A stretch of 64,000 nt of DNA from Winslowiella toletana (GTDB taxonomy: Bacteria > Pseudomonadota > Gammaproteobacteria > Enterobacterales > Enterobacteriaceae): the NCBI RefSeq assembly GCF_032164335.1, contig NZ_CP134152.1, positions 2,170,001 through 2,234,000 on the forward strand, given 5' to 3'. A model generated the notes under the pieces. That model saw nothing but the letters and a program-made list of their open reading frames with translations, had not been told where the DNA came from and did no database searches. Shown here in pieces: positions 40,419 to 49,361 of the stretch. Position numbers and translations under genes: made by a program. The first letter of the stretch is position 1. Each line of letters starts with the position of its first letter.

Positions 40419-40446
40419 AAAAACACGGGCCGCATCTGCGGCCCGT
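40419..40446 (-). terminator. Terminator of hxpB
   Basis: Minus strand ACGGGCCGC, loop AGAT, GCGGCCCGT then GTTTTTT, 16 bp past the hxpB stop. Confidence 0.88.
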
Positions 40447-40461
40447 CGAGAGAGAAGGCGA

Positions 40462-41130
40462 TTATCCGATAAGATGTTGTAAGCTTAATTGTTCAAGCGA
40501 AGCGAGTTGCACATCTGCCAGCGACCAGCGGGGATCCTCGCGCGCCGCGCTGGCCGGGATCACGATTGAACGCATACGCGCCGCTTTGGTGGCTATCATC
40601 CCGTTGAGCGAATCTTCCAGCGTCACGCAGTTCAATGGATCGATGCCCAGTTTTGCCGCCGCATCGTGATAAACCTGCGGATGAGGCTTGCTCCACGGCA
40701 GTGATTCGGCCGATGCAATGACGTCAAAGTAGTCACGCAGGTTAAATAATTCCAGTACCCGCTCCAGCATAAACAGGGGTGAGGCCGAAGCCAGGCCGAT
40801 CTTCAGGCCATTATCACGGCACAGCTGCAGTGCATGCTCAACGCCGGGTAGCAATGGACGCTGCTGTTCAACCAGCGTCAGGGCGCGCGCAATCACGCGC
40901 TGCGCCACTTCTGCCTGGTCCGGGCCGTTCCACGGACAGGTCTCGTACCACATGCGCACCACCTGATCGATACGCAATCCAACGGTATCCGGCAGTTCAT
41001 TGCGCCGCGATACGTCACCGCCCAGCGTGGCAAAGATATCCAGTTCGGCGCGTTCCCACAGCGGCTCCGAATCAATCAGTAAACCATCCATATCGAATAT
41101 TGCAGCAAGCACAGGTCGGCTACAGGACAT
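40462..41130 (-). CDS. hxpB: HAD-type hexitol/2-deoxyglucose phosphatase HxpB (YniC)
   Basis: 222 residues, HAD motif I FDMDGLLIDSEPLW, motif II GLASASPL, Lys in PWSKPHPQVY and motif IV CVTLEDSLNGM. E. coli YniC dephosphorylates hexitol phosphates and 2-deoxyglucose-6-phosphate. Monocistronic; divergent from yniB. Confidence 0.94.
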   Translation of the reverse strand: MSCSRPVLAAIFDMDGLLIDSEPLWERAELDIFATLGGDVSRRNELPDTVGLRIDQVVRMWYETCPWNGPDQAEVAQRVIARALTLVEQQRPLLPGVEHALQLCRDNGLKIGLASASPLFMLERVLELFNLRDYFDVIASAESLPWSKPHPQVYHDAAAKLGIDPLNCVTLEDSLNGMIATKAARMRSIVIPASAAREDPRWSLADVQLASLEQLSLQHLIG

Positions 41131-41290
41131 ATAACGGCTCCGTTTTACAGTTTTCCTAACCTTAGCATGAAGCCTGGCGCGTCTGAACCATTCAGATTCG
41201 GGAAAATCAGCCGGTCACCACGTTTTTTGCAGGCAGTTTTCTTCGCCAGCGGGTAGACTTACAGCCAAACATAAGGTGTAAGGAGAAACC

Positions 41291-41830
41291 ATGACTTATC
41301 AACAAGCTGGCAGAGTCGCCATCCTCAAGCGCATTGTCGGCTGGATTGTCTTTATCCCGGCATTACTTTCAACCCTGATTTCACTGCTGAGCTTTATGTT
41401 TAAGCACAGTGAAAAACAGCCGGGGATTGATGCGGTCATGCTTGATTTTGTTCATGTGATGATCGATATGATTCGCTTTAATACGACGTTTCTCAATTTT
41501 TTCTGGGAAAACTCGCCGGTGCCGAACTTCAACGGTGGCACCAATTTGAGCTTCTGGGGGATTTATATCCTGATTTTCGTCGGTCTGGCGTTACAGGCCT
41601 CCGGAGCACGGATGTGGCGGCAGTCACGTCACCTTAAAGAAGGTATAGAGGATCAGCTGATTCTGGAAAATGCCAAAGGCAGCGAAGGACGCAGTCGTCA
41701 GCAGTTGGAAGAGAAGATTGTGGTGCCGCGCCACACCATCTTTTTGCAGATTTTCCCGCTGTATATCCTGCCGATAATTATCGCCGTCGCGGGTTATTTC
41801 ATCCTGTCACTGTTAGGCTTTATTCATTAA
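41291..41830 (+). CDS. yniB: YniB family inner-membrane protein
   Basis: 179 residues (E. coli 178). Predicted membrane segments near 15-36, 88-105 and 153-175 (ILKRIVGWIVFIPALLSTLIS, FWGIYILIFVGLALQASG, FLQIFPLYILPIIIAVAG). AAGGAG lies before the ATG. Same position between hxpB and yniA as in E. coli. Function unknown. Confidence 0.92.
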   Translation: MTYQQAGRVAILKRIVGWIVFIPALLSTLISLLSFMFKHSEKQPGIDAVMLDFVHVMIDMIRFNTTFLNFFWENSPVPNFNGGTNLSFWGIYILIFVGLALQASGARMWRQSRHLKEGIEDQLILENAKGSEGRSRQQLEEKIVVPRHTIFLQIFPLYILPIIIAVAGYFILSLLGFIH

Positions 41831-41833
41831 TTC

Positions 41834-41865
41834 CCGGCCTGATGCTGCGGCATCAGGCCGGTTTT
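41834..41865 (+). terminator. Terminator of yniB
   Basis: CCGGCCTGATGC, loop TGCG, GCATCAGGCCGG followed by TTTT. The 12-bp perfect stem overlaps the last codons of convergent yniA. Confidence 0.9.
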
Positions 41866-42746
41866 GCCTGTTTATCTCCCAGTTCATCCTGATCGAGCAG
41901 GGCGCCCACAGCGCGTTGCGCCTCACCCAGCCAGCTGCCACCGAACACGTTAGCGCGATTCAGCAGATAGTAGAGTTGATAAATCGGCTGCCGCTGAATA
42001 AAGCCGTGCGGCAATGGCCATACTGACTGATAGCCATCGTAGATTTGCGGCGGTAGCTCATCGAACCACGGCAGCATCGCCAGATCGCATTCGCGATCGC
42101 CCCAGTAGCAGGCAGGATCGAATATCCACGGGCCGCTGCTGCTGCCAGCGCAATTAGCCGGCCAGAGATCGCCATGCAGCAGGGAAGGCTGCGGATGATG
42201 CGCGGCCAGTGCCTGTTGCACGCAGGCGACAATCAGTTCCGTATCGCCATACTGAATGCCTTTCTCCGCTGCCAGTTGCAGCTGCCAGCCAATACGCTGC
42301 TCAGCAAAAAATACCGACCAGCGGCGTAACCAACTGTTGGGCTGCGGGGAGGTGGTAAGATTGTTGTCAAAATCGAGGCCGAACTGAGGTTGCTCACTCC
42401 ACTGATGCAGCCGCGCCAGCTGCTGACCGAGCTGATAGGCACTGTGGGCATCAAGCGGCTTAACGGGCAGGTATTCCAGCAGTAAAAAGCTGTAGTCACG
42501 GTCGCTGCCGACGCCATACACTTTTGGCACCCGCACCGTCTGGCTGCGCGCCAGCAACTCCAACTGGTCGGCTTCCCAGGTAAACAGCGCCAGCATCTCG
42601 CGCTGATTACATTTGACGAATACGTCATATTCGCCGTAACGAATATGCCAGGCAGGATGAACGTCACCGCCGGGAAGCTCGGTGCGCTGGTGGATTTCGG
42701 CGTTGCCTAACTGCTCACTCAACAGACGACTAATGGCTGACCACAT
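41853..42746 (-). CDS. yniA: Fructosamine-kinase-like protein YniA
   Basis: 297 residues from ATG 42746 (MWSAISRLLSEQLG, the family start); the frame extends 11 codons further without support. Fructosamine kinase/aminoglycoside phosphotransferase fold: SLLHGDLWPANC (catalytic Asp) and IFDPACYWGDRECDLAM (metal). The family phosphorylates ketosamines or ribulosamines on glycated proteins. The C-terminus is about 11 residues longer than E. coli YniA because it runs into the yniB terminator palindrome. Confidence 0.93.
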   Translation of the reverse strand: MWSAISRLLSEQLGNAEIHQRTELPGGDVHPAWHIRYGEYDVFVKCNQREMLALFTWEADQLELLARSQTVRVPKVYGVGSDRDYSFLLLEYLPVKPLDAHSAYQLGQQLARLHQWSEQPQFGLDFDNNLTTSPQPNSWLRRWSVFFAEQRIGWQLQLAAEKGIQYGDTELIVACVQQALAAHHPQPSLLHGDLWPANCAGSSSGPWIFDPACYWGDRECDLAMLPWFDELPPQIYDGYQSVWPLPHGFIQRQPIYQLYYLLNRANVFGGSWLGEAQRAVGALLDQDELGDKQAKPA

Positions 42747-42850
42747 TGGGGTTTCCTCTATTTCGCTGCGAAATGCCAATTCTAACGCTTAAATATTAAT
42801 CAAATCCAGCCTTTTGCACCCTCTAACGCTCCCTTTACATAATCATACGG

Positions 42851-43138
42851 TTAAGGCTGTTGTTGCTGATAAGTCTCCCAGCTTTGCACTTCAACTTCCG
42901 GCCGCTGGCCGAGCGCCACTTCGCCTAAGCCGGCCGCCATTTCGCTAATTTCCTGCTGTTCAAGCGCACTGACAAAACCAAAGCTGTTGGTGCCCAGCTC
43001 ATGTGGAACGCCGTTGTCATCGTGATGCGTCAGTGAAAAGCCCGCACCGGTCAGGGTGCTGGTGAGTTTATTCAGGTCAGTCAGACCTTTTTCCTGGTAA
43101 CGAAAGGTCACTACATAGCGGGTTAATGATGAGCTCAT
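42851..43138 (-). CDS. ydiZ: YdiZ family small protein (GhoS-like fold)
   Basis: 95 residues, MSSSLTRYVVTFRYQEKGLTDL. The pattern of a ferredoxin-like beta strand, helix and LGTNSFGFVSAL resembles the antitoxin endoribonuclease GhoS (LNENSFAITTSL), and I believe YdiZ is placed in the same Pfam group; no GhoT-like partner is nearby. Good ribosome site (GAGG). Same relative position as in E. coli, though pfkB, which follows there, is not seen. Confidence 0.8.
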   Translation of the reverse strand: MSSSLTRYVVTFRYQEKGLTDLNKLTSTLTGAGFSLTHHDDNGVPHELGTNSFGFVSALEQQEISEMAAGLGEVALGQRPEVEVQSWETYQQQQP

Positions 43139-43219
43139 GATTTACCTCGTTGTTATATGGCGTTTTTTCAGCATAGACCATCATCACAAAAATGGGGTCA
43201 ATACGGCACAATTGGATTT

Positions 43220-43238
43220 GATAATGCAATTGATTATC
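43220..43238 (+). promoter_or_regulatory. Putative Fur box
   Basis: GATAATGCAATTGATTATC matches 15 of 19 positions of the Fur consensus and is itself a near-perfect palindrome; TGATTATCATTACTATCA continues to its right. It lies 44 bp upstream of the iron-type binding protein start. Confidence 0.75.
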
Positions 43239-43282
43239 ATTACTATCACTTGGTTAACAATTCGATCCTAAAGGAGCACGAC

Positions 43283-44413
43283 GTGCAACGCGCAATCAAA
43301 TTTGCCACGCTGGCCTCACTGCTGGCGCTCTCTTCCCATGCTCTGGCGACGACCTATCCGCTTACGCTGACTGACTCAGACGGGCAAAAAGTGACGCTGA
43401 AACAGGAGCCAAAACGGCTGGTTGTTCAGGATGGTCGCGATATCATGACGCTGGCGTTACTGGATCGTGATAATCCGTTTGAGCGCGTGGTCGCCTGGAA
43501 TAACCTGCTGAAGAAGAGTGACGGTGCCACCTGGGAACTGATGGCTGATAAGTGGCCTGAGTCGAAAAAAATCATCGATATGGGCTTTAGTGATAAAGGT
43601 GAAGTAAACCTGGAGAGCGTGATTGTTCAGCGTCCCGATCTGATGATTGCGCAGCTGCGTTCTAAACCGTCACTGACGCAGACCGGCGTGCTGGATAAAA
43701 TGAAGCAGCTGGGGATTCCGGTGCTGTTTATCGACACCTTCCAGAAGCCGGTGGAGAATGCACCAAAAAGCATCACGCTGCTGGGCGAGGCGTTGAATCG
43801 TGAAGCAGAAGCCAAACAGTACACCGATTTCTATCAGCAGCATTATCAGGCAATTCTCGATAAGGTGCGTGATGTCGAGCCAAAGCCGCTGGTATTTATT
43901 GAAGCCAAAGCCGGGCTGGGTGGACTGGAATCCTGCTGCTTTACCCACTCGCACGTCGGCTGGGGAGCATTGGTAGAGGCGGTGGGGGCGAAGAACATTG
44001 GTTCCGAGCTGCTGCCTGGCGCAACCGGCGATATCTCACTGGAAAAAGTGATCGCCATGAAGCCGGATGCTTATATCGTTTCCGGTTCACAGTGGGCGAG
44101 TAAAAATAACGCGGCGGTGCCATTTGGTTATGGCGTTACGCAGCAGCAGGTTGATGCCGCATTTGAAAAAATGAAGCAGCGTCCTGGTTTTGCTCAGCTT
44201 CAGCCGATCAAACAGGATCGCTTCTACGGCCTGTATCACAACTTCTATAACCATCCGTATAACATCGTCGGTCTGGAGTATCTGGCGAAGTTTATCTATC
44301 CGCAGCAGTTCAGCAGCCTTGACCCGGCAAATACCTGGCATGAGATTCTGACTCGCTTTACCACGGTGCCGGAAGGTAAGGGCGTATTAGGTTCGCAAGC
44401 GCCGAAAAACTAA
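43283..44413 (+). CDS. Iron/siderophore-type ABC transporter substrate-binding protein
   Basis: 376 residues from GTG 43283 with AGGAG six bases upstream. Signal peptide QRAIKFATLASLLALSSHALA. PF01497-type two-lobe binding protein (LTDSDGQKVTLKQEPKRLVV, KMKQLGIPVLFIDTF, YHNFYNHPYNIVGLEYLAKF). The Fur box implies iron control. No permease or ATPase gene lies next to it, so it must use components coded elsewhere. It stands where pfkB lies in E. coli. The frame is open upstream to 43157, but that stretch contains the Fur site. Confidence 0.85.
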   Translation: MQRAIKFATLASLLALSSHALATTYPLTLTDSDGQKVTLKQEPKRLVVQDGRDIMTLALLDRDNPFERVVAWNNLLKKSDGATWELMADKWPESKKIIDMGFSDKGEVNLESVIVQRPDLMIAQLRSKPSLTQTGVLDKMKQLGIPVLFIDTFQKPVENAPKSITLLGEALNREAEAKQYTDFYQQHYQAILDKVRDVEPKPLVFIEAKAGLGGLESCCFTHSHVGWGALVEAVGAKNIGSELLPGATGDISLEKVIAMKPDAYIVSGSQWASKNNAAVPFGYGVTQQQVDAAFEKMKQRPGFAQLQPIKQDRFYGLYHNFYNHPYNIVGLEYLAKFIYPQQFSSLDPANTWHEILTRFTTVPEGKGVLGSQAPKN

Positions 44414-44669
44414 GTCTCTGGCGGGCGCGACAGTGTTGTGCCCGCCGTGCATAAATTCTTGTTGTAAAGCCAGTGTACCGCCGTCTAATAACCTCTATAA
44501 TGCGCGCCGTTAATAAGAAGAATCTTATTAATGGAGCGTTTCAGCAAGGGTGCTTAATAAAAAAAGCGATTTCATATTTTTTTACAAAAGTTACCGTAAA
44601 TTACATTGATCGTCCTCGAAAACGCTTCAGACTCTCTCTTTTTTAAACTGTCGTACGGGTCATACTTTC

Positions 44670-45422
44670 ATGAAAGCGCTTAAAAATTTATCTGCAATTC
44701 TCTTGCTCTCCGGAGCTTTCTGCCACCAGGCCATGGCTGATAATAACGTCTTTACTTCAATGGACGATCCCTCTACTGCAAAAAAACCGTTTGAGGGCAG
44801 TGCATCGGCGGGTTACCTGGCTTCAACCGGCAACACCACCAGTTCTGCACTGTCTGCTTCCACCAATATGACCTGGTTTCAGACCAGAACCGCGTGGAGT
44901 CTCTGGGGCAATGCGGCAAATAACTCTTCCAATGATGAGCGCTCCTCTGAGACCTATCAGGTGGGTGGTCGTTCACGTTATAACATGACCGACTATGACT
45001 ACCTGTTCGGCCAGGCCAGCTGGTTAAGCGACCGGTTCAATGGCTACGACGGTCGTTCTATTTTCGCGGCCGGTTACGGTCGCCAGATCCTTAACGGCCC
45101 GGTACACTCTCTGCGTATTGAAGCCGGTCCGGGTGTGCGTTACGACGAATATCATGGTGGCGGTCACGATACTCAGGCACTGGCTTACGGCGCACTGAGC
45201 TATAACTGGCAGCTGACTGACAGCACCAAATTTATTCAGGGTGTGTCCGTGCTGGGTAGCGACGATACCACGGTGAACTCCGAAACCGGTTTACAGGTGG
45301 CGATCAACGATCACTTCTCACTGAAACTGGCTTACAACGTGACCTGGAACCAGAATCCACCGGCATCTGCACCGGATAAAACTGACACCAGAACCTCAAT
45401 TCAGCTTTCCTACGCGATGTAA
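44670..45422 (+). CDS. ydiY: YdiY family outer-membrane beta-barrel-like protein (DUF481)
   Basis: 250 residues (E. coli 252). Signal peptide cut near AMA-DNN; then repeated beta strands with SAGYLASTGNTTSSALSAST, YDYLFGQASWLSDRFNGYDG and the final aromatic-rich strand (TSIQLSYAM). In E. coli ydiY is acid-inducible and of unknown function. It stands upstream of thrS as in E. coli, but five kilobases of insertion now separate them. The upstream 44414-44669 holds no gene. Confidence 0.93.
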   Translation: MKALKNLSAILLLSGAFCHQAMADNNVFTSMDDPSTAKKPFEGSASAGYLASTGNTTSSALSASTNMTWFQTRTAWSLWGNAANNSSNDERSSETYQVGGRSRYNMTDYDYLFGQASWLSDRFNGYDGRSIFAAGYGRQILNGPVHSLRIEAGPGVRYDEYHGGGHDTQALAYGALSYNWQLTDSTKFIQGVSVLGSDDTTVNSETGLQVAINDHFSLKLAYNVTWNQNPPASAPDKTDTRTSIQLSYAM

Positions 45423-45430
45423 TTCCTCCC

Positions 45431-45452
45431 CGGGCCGAATACTTTCGGCCCG
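45431..45452. terminator. Possible weak terminator after ydiY
   Basis: CGGGCCGA, loop ATACTT, TCGGCCCG: a strong stem without a clear T-run, 9 bp after the ydiY stop. Confidence 0.4.
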
Positions 45453-45474
45453 CTGCTACCGTGGGCCGATACTG

Positions 45475-46346
45475 TCAGCGCGTGTTTAAAACGGTTTTTC
45501 GGTGCTGTTTACGGTAGTGGCGATACTTTGTTAACAGCATTTTTCGGCCATCAAAAATGCGGCCTAATTTTATTCCTTCACGATAAAAAACCCATGCCAT
45601 AAATAAAAACAGCGCGCTAAACCACCAGAATACTTTCTGACTGGCGATGGTTTCATTGATATATTGCCGATCCTTTTTGCTGCTGAAAGCCTGGCATATT
45701 GAGCGGATACTGTCTGCTGACAGCGCGGTTGCCGTCATTAGCTGCCGTTGATCGCCGTCATCGCGCGCGCACTGCTCAGCACTGATTTTCCAGCGATCGC
45801 GCTGGCTGGATTTAAGAAATTTAGTGGCATGATCGTCAGACAGCCATATCCACGGCTCGTCAGGTTTAAGCTTCAGCAGTGCCGCATTTTGCGAGGCGAT
45901 AATCGCCGGAATCACCGCCGCCAGCGTAAAAGCTGCACATAACAATAGAGCCAGCAGAATCAGCTTCACCGAACCTTTGCGGATTTTCAGTCGTTCAATA
46001 TCAAAATAGCCGCGAATCGATGACAGCATTCTCACTGCCACACCGTATTTCAGCGTCCACTGTTTGAATTTGATAATATGCCCGGTACTGTCGGCCGCCA
46101 TATTGAAGTTGACGTTAAATTTTTCGATGTCGGAAGAGTACTGATAAAAGGCTTCTATCTCCGGATCGTGATACTTCCTGCCGCCGACGATTAAAAACCA
46201 GATGCGGTTAATAATGCTGTAGGCTGACCCAGCCTTGCGCCAGATATACCGACGGCAGCAAGGATCAGCAGCAGAATAAAAGCAATATTGATAAAATTAT
46301 TATAATCGACGATTAAATTCAGCAGGCCGTCAAACAGATTACTCAT
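45475..46346 (-). pseudogene. Uncharacterised membrane protein gene with an internal frameshift
   Basis: A start at 46346 behind AAGGAGGTGTT (excellent ribosome site) opens a frame with a membrane segment (NFINIAFILLLILAA) that hits a stop at 46191. From about 46260 a second frame takes over (RRYIWRKAGSAYSIINRIWF) and continues without a break to 45475 through the later ATG 46101 (MAADSTGHIIKFKQW). It has two more membrane segments (LILLALLLCAAFTLAAVIPAI; VFWWFSALFLFMAWVF). Total length 872 bp: one added base would give a 290-residue protein. So it looks like a one-base deletion near 46252-46263, a sequencing error, or a programmed shift. I do not recognise the family. Confidence 0.65.
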
Positions 46347-46408
46347 AACACCTCCTTGTTAACTTTAGCGGGCAACGTAATCTCCAGCATAATGGCAATC
46401 AAACGCGG

Positions 46409-47290
46409 TTAAAAGCTGTTCATTTTTTCAAAGGTCTTTTTATACTCGCGCGGGCTGACGCCACAGTGATGACGGAATATACGCGAAAAATAGAGCGGGT
46501 CGTCGTAGCCAACCGCTTGTGCAATCTGGCTGACTGAAAGATGGGTGGTCTGCAACAGGCTGCGTGCGCGGATCACCCGCTGTTTTTCGCGCCAGGCAAA
46601 AATAGTCTGATGCATTTCACTTTTGAACAGATGCGCGACGCGCGACGGCGAAAGAAATATCTGCTTTGCCAGCTGCTCAATTTTCAGATCTTCAGCAATA
46701 TGATCGTTAATAAACTGACAAAGTGAATTAATTCGTGGGTCGACGGCATTGCGATTGCTGAGTGGCTGTGCCTGGAAGCAGGACAAAATGATGCGCTCCA
46801 GCGCGTTCATCGCCATCGCCTCGGAAAAGGCATCGGTCACCGAATGATGATGAATAACTTCAGAAAACAGTGATCTCATCGACTCAACGCCAGCGGCGTT
46901 TTGCAGCGTCATTCGCCAGATACCGCCGTCACTGACATCCCAGCGTAGCCAGTCGAGCCAGTAGGGTCGGGGCAGAAAATAGATCCACAAATGATCCCAG
47001 CATGCGCTGTGTTGCTCACGTCCATAGTGATGCGCGACGCCGGGTGGAAATAACAACATCTGATTTTCTTCGCAGTGCAGGTAGTGGTCGCCGGCTTTTA
47101 CCCGACCGCGACCTTTTAGCGTCAGGTTGATGATATAGCCTTTCATCCCTTTTGGCCGGTTAATGTAGTAATCGAGCCGACTGCCACAGGAGATGGGGGT
47201 AAAACCGGCGACCAGATAAGCATTGAAGGTAAAACTTTTCATTAATGGTGAATAATTCACCATGTCACTGACATCAAATTCCACGGCCAT
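46409..47290 (-). CDS. AraC-like regulator of the beta-galactosidase operon
   Basis: 293 residues from ATG 47290 (AGAGAG upstream). The N-terminal cupin domain is close to E. coli AraC (FNAYLVAGFTPISCG, INRPKGMKGYIINLT). The residues that contact L-arabinose in AraC (Pro8, Thr24, Arg38, Tyr82, His93, Trp95, plus Phe15) are all kept: SPL, GFTP, NRP, HHYGR, WDHLW. The C-terminal domain has two helix-turn-helix motifs (IEQLAKQIFLSPSRVAHLF, VSQIAQAVGYDDPLYFSRIF). It follows the GH42 gene by 46 bp in the same direction. It probably senses arabinose or a galactose-like sugar, but is not the ara operon regulator by context. Confidence 0.88.
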   Translation of the reverse strand: MAVEFDVSDMVNYSPLMKSFTFNAYLVAGFTPISCGSRLDYYINRPKGMKGYIINLTLKGRGRVKAGDHYLHCEENQMLLFPPGVAHHYGREQHSACWDHLWIYFLPRPYWLDWLRWDVSDGGIWRMTLQNAAGVESMRSLFSEVIHHHSVTDAFSEAMAMNALERIILSCFQAQPLSNRNAVDPRINSLCQFINDHIAEDLKIEQLAKQIFLSPSRVAHLFKSEMHQTIFAWREKQRVIRARSLLQTTHLSVSQIAQAVGYDDPLYFSRIFRHHCGVSPREYKKTFEKMNSF

Positions 47291-47336
47291 GCTGCTCTCT
47301 CTGTTCACCGGTTCTGCCAGGCGTCGTTACTTTACT

Positions 47337-49349
47337 TCAGCTCAGCAACAGACGTAAGCCCCATGGGGGCAGAGTGATTTGCTGCGCGGCATTAAGCTGT
47401 TCACCGGTTAATACACAGCGGGCAGCATCAGAGAGGGTGAAGTTAAGCGCACTGGCTGAATAGTTGAAGATAAAGCGCAGCTGCTGACCATCACGATTAC
47501 GCCCCTGGCGGACGATCAGCGGGAAATGTGCGGCAGTGGTGCGCGACGCCAGCGTGATATCGCGGCATAGATGATCAAGCAGCTGGCTGATATAGGCTTT
47601 GGTCGGCAGGAAACCGAGATACATCGCCCGTCCGCTGCCGTAGTCGGCTTCGGTGGCTGCCGCATAGTCGCCCCAAAATGGATGCTGATAGCGAGCCACT
47701 TCCCGGGTTGCCGGGCTGGTGGGCGTCAGCAGCTCCATCCACAACTCGACCGGTTGCGCATCAGCGTCGCTAAATCCGGCGGCGGTGGTGCGAACGGTAA
47801 CCGCATCCGGTAGCACAAACTGGTTATAACTGACGCCGCAACATGCAGTTAACTGACCTGGTTGAGCGCTGCGTCTGACTTTGACATTCTCATCGCTGAA
47901 ACCGGACTTAAAGCTAATCAGTGCGCGACCGCCTTGCTCAACATAGCGATTAATGCGCCCGAGCAGTGCATCGTCGGCGGCATACAGCGCCGGTACGATG
48001 ATCGCCTGATACTTTTTACTGCTGTCGTCAATGTCATTAATGATATCGACGGCAATATTGTGATCGTACAGCGCATCGTAAAAGCGGCGGACGATATCGT
48101 TATACACATTGGTTTGCGTTTCACCGGGTTTAAACCAGTTGAGTGCGTCCATCGCTTCATTATTGATCAGTATCGCCACATCATTATTGATGCGCAATCC
48201 GGCCACCTCACTGGCGATCCTGGCGAAGTCTGCGCCAATGGTTTGCGCTTCGCGCCAGGTCGGGTTAGGGCTGAAGTCGTGGCTCAGCAGGCCTTTCCAG
48301 TAGGTTTCAAACGAATTATGGATCGAGTGCCAGTGCCAGTAGGAGACCATCTTTGCACCGTGCGCCAGATGACTGAACGCCTGTAAGCGCAGCTGGCCGG
48401 GGAAGGGCGTCCACTGCGCAAAACCCTGCGCCTCGGTTTCCAGCACCAGATAGTTATCACCGGCTTTCAGATTACGCGCCACATCACCACCGAAGCCAAT
48501 TTCCCGGCCGGTAAGCTGCGCTTGTGAAGGGTGATAAATATCCACGCCCGCTACCGTCAGTGCTTTGGCAGCGGCAAAATGGTCGACGCGCGGCTGTACG
48601 CCGTAGGAATAGCCGCGCCATTCGAAATCAAAATTATGGGTAATAAATTGCTGTGGCGTGGCGTATTCCTTAACTACCTCAACCTGCCAGGCGAGATACT
48701 CTGTGACCATTTGACGCTGAAAGCGCGAAAAGGCGCAGCCGAGACTGGCGTTAATCGTACTCTCAACCGGTGGGAAATCATCCCAGTTATCGATGCGATT
48801 GCTCCAGTAATCCAGGCCGAAATCCGCGTTAAACTGGTTAATATCTGGATAACGCTGTTGCAGATGGGTGATAAAACGCTGCTGCATCTCACCGCCGACG
48901 TTATCGTAATGCTTGGTTTCATTGTCCACCTGATAGCCAACGATTGCCGGATGCGAACAAACGTGCGCCAGTAGCGTGCGGATAATATTTTCCGCATAGT
49001 GGCGGAACACCGGACTGACAATATCCATAATCTGGCGGCGACCGTATTTTTCCTGACGCTGTGGCGTGGTGACCATCACTTCCGGGTGTTTATGCGCCAG
49101 CCATGACGGAATAGCGTAGGTTGGGGTGCCGATTATCACCGCGATCCCGGCGCGGTGCATGGCATCAAGTACCCGGTCAACATGATAAAAATTGTATTGA
49201 CCCTCCTTAGGTTCCAGCGTACTCCATGTTGATTCGGCGATGCGCACAACATTAATACCGGTCGCCAGCATCATTTCGATATCTTTTTCCAGCCGGTCTT
49301 CCGGCATATACTCATCATAATATGCGACGCCATAATAGAGTTCAGACAT
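47337..49349 (-). CDS. GH42 beta-galactosidase
   Basis: 670 residues. GH42 features: YYDEYMPEDRLEKDIEMMLATGINVVR at the start, acid/base Glu in GYQVDNETKHYDN (about 143), nucleophile Glu in YLVLETEAQGFAQW (about 310), trimerisation domain around 380-590 (AILINNEAMDALNWF), and a final beta domain. No signal peptide, so cytoplasmic, working on sugar imported by the neighbouring symporter. GH42 enzymes cleave beta-D-galactosides and sometimes alpha-L-arabinopyranosides. Lies 12 bp after the transporter gene. The organism's lacZ-type GH2 enzyme is not in this window. Confidence 0.93.
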   Translation of the reverse strand: MSELYYGVAYYDEYMPEDRLEKDIEMMLATGINVVRIAESTWSTLEPKEGQYNFYHVDRVLDAMHRAGIAVIIGTPTYAIPSWLAHKHPEVMVTTPQRQEKYGRRQIMDIVSPVFRHYAENIIRTLLAHVCSHPAIVGYQVDNETKHYDNVGGEMQQRFITHLQQRYPDINQFNADFGLDYWSNRIDNWDDFPPVESTINASLGCAFSRFQRQMVTEYLAWQVEVVKEYATPQQFITHNFDFEWRGYSYGVQPRVDHFAAAKALTVAGVDIYHPSQAQLTGREIGFGGDVARNLKAGDNYLVLETEAQGFAQWTPFPGQLRLQAFSHLAHGAKMVSYWHWHSIHNSFETYWKGLLSHDFSPNPTWREAQTIGADFARIASEVAGLRINNDVAILINNEAMDALNWFKPGETQTNVYNDIVRRFYDALYDHNIAVDIINDIDDSSKKYQAIIVPALYAADDALLGRINRYVEQGGRALISFKSGFSDENVKVRRSAQPGQLTACCGVSYNQFVLPDAVTVRTTAAGFSDADAQPVELWMELLTPTSPATREVARYQHPFWGDYAAATEADYGSGRAMYLGFLPTKAYISQLLDHLCRDITLASRTTAAHFPLIVRQGRNRDGQQLRFIFNYSASALNFTLSDAARCVLTGEQLNAAQQITLPPWGLRLLLS

Positions 49350-49361
49350 ACCACCTCCAAA

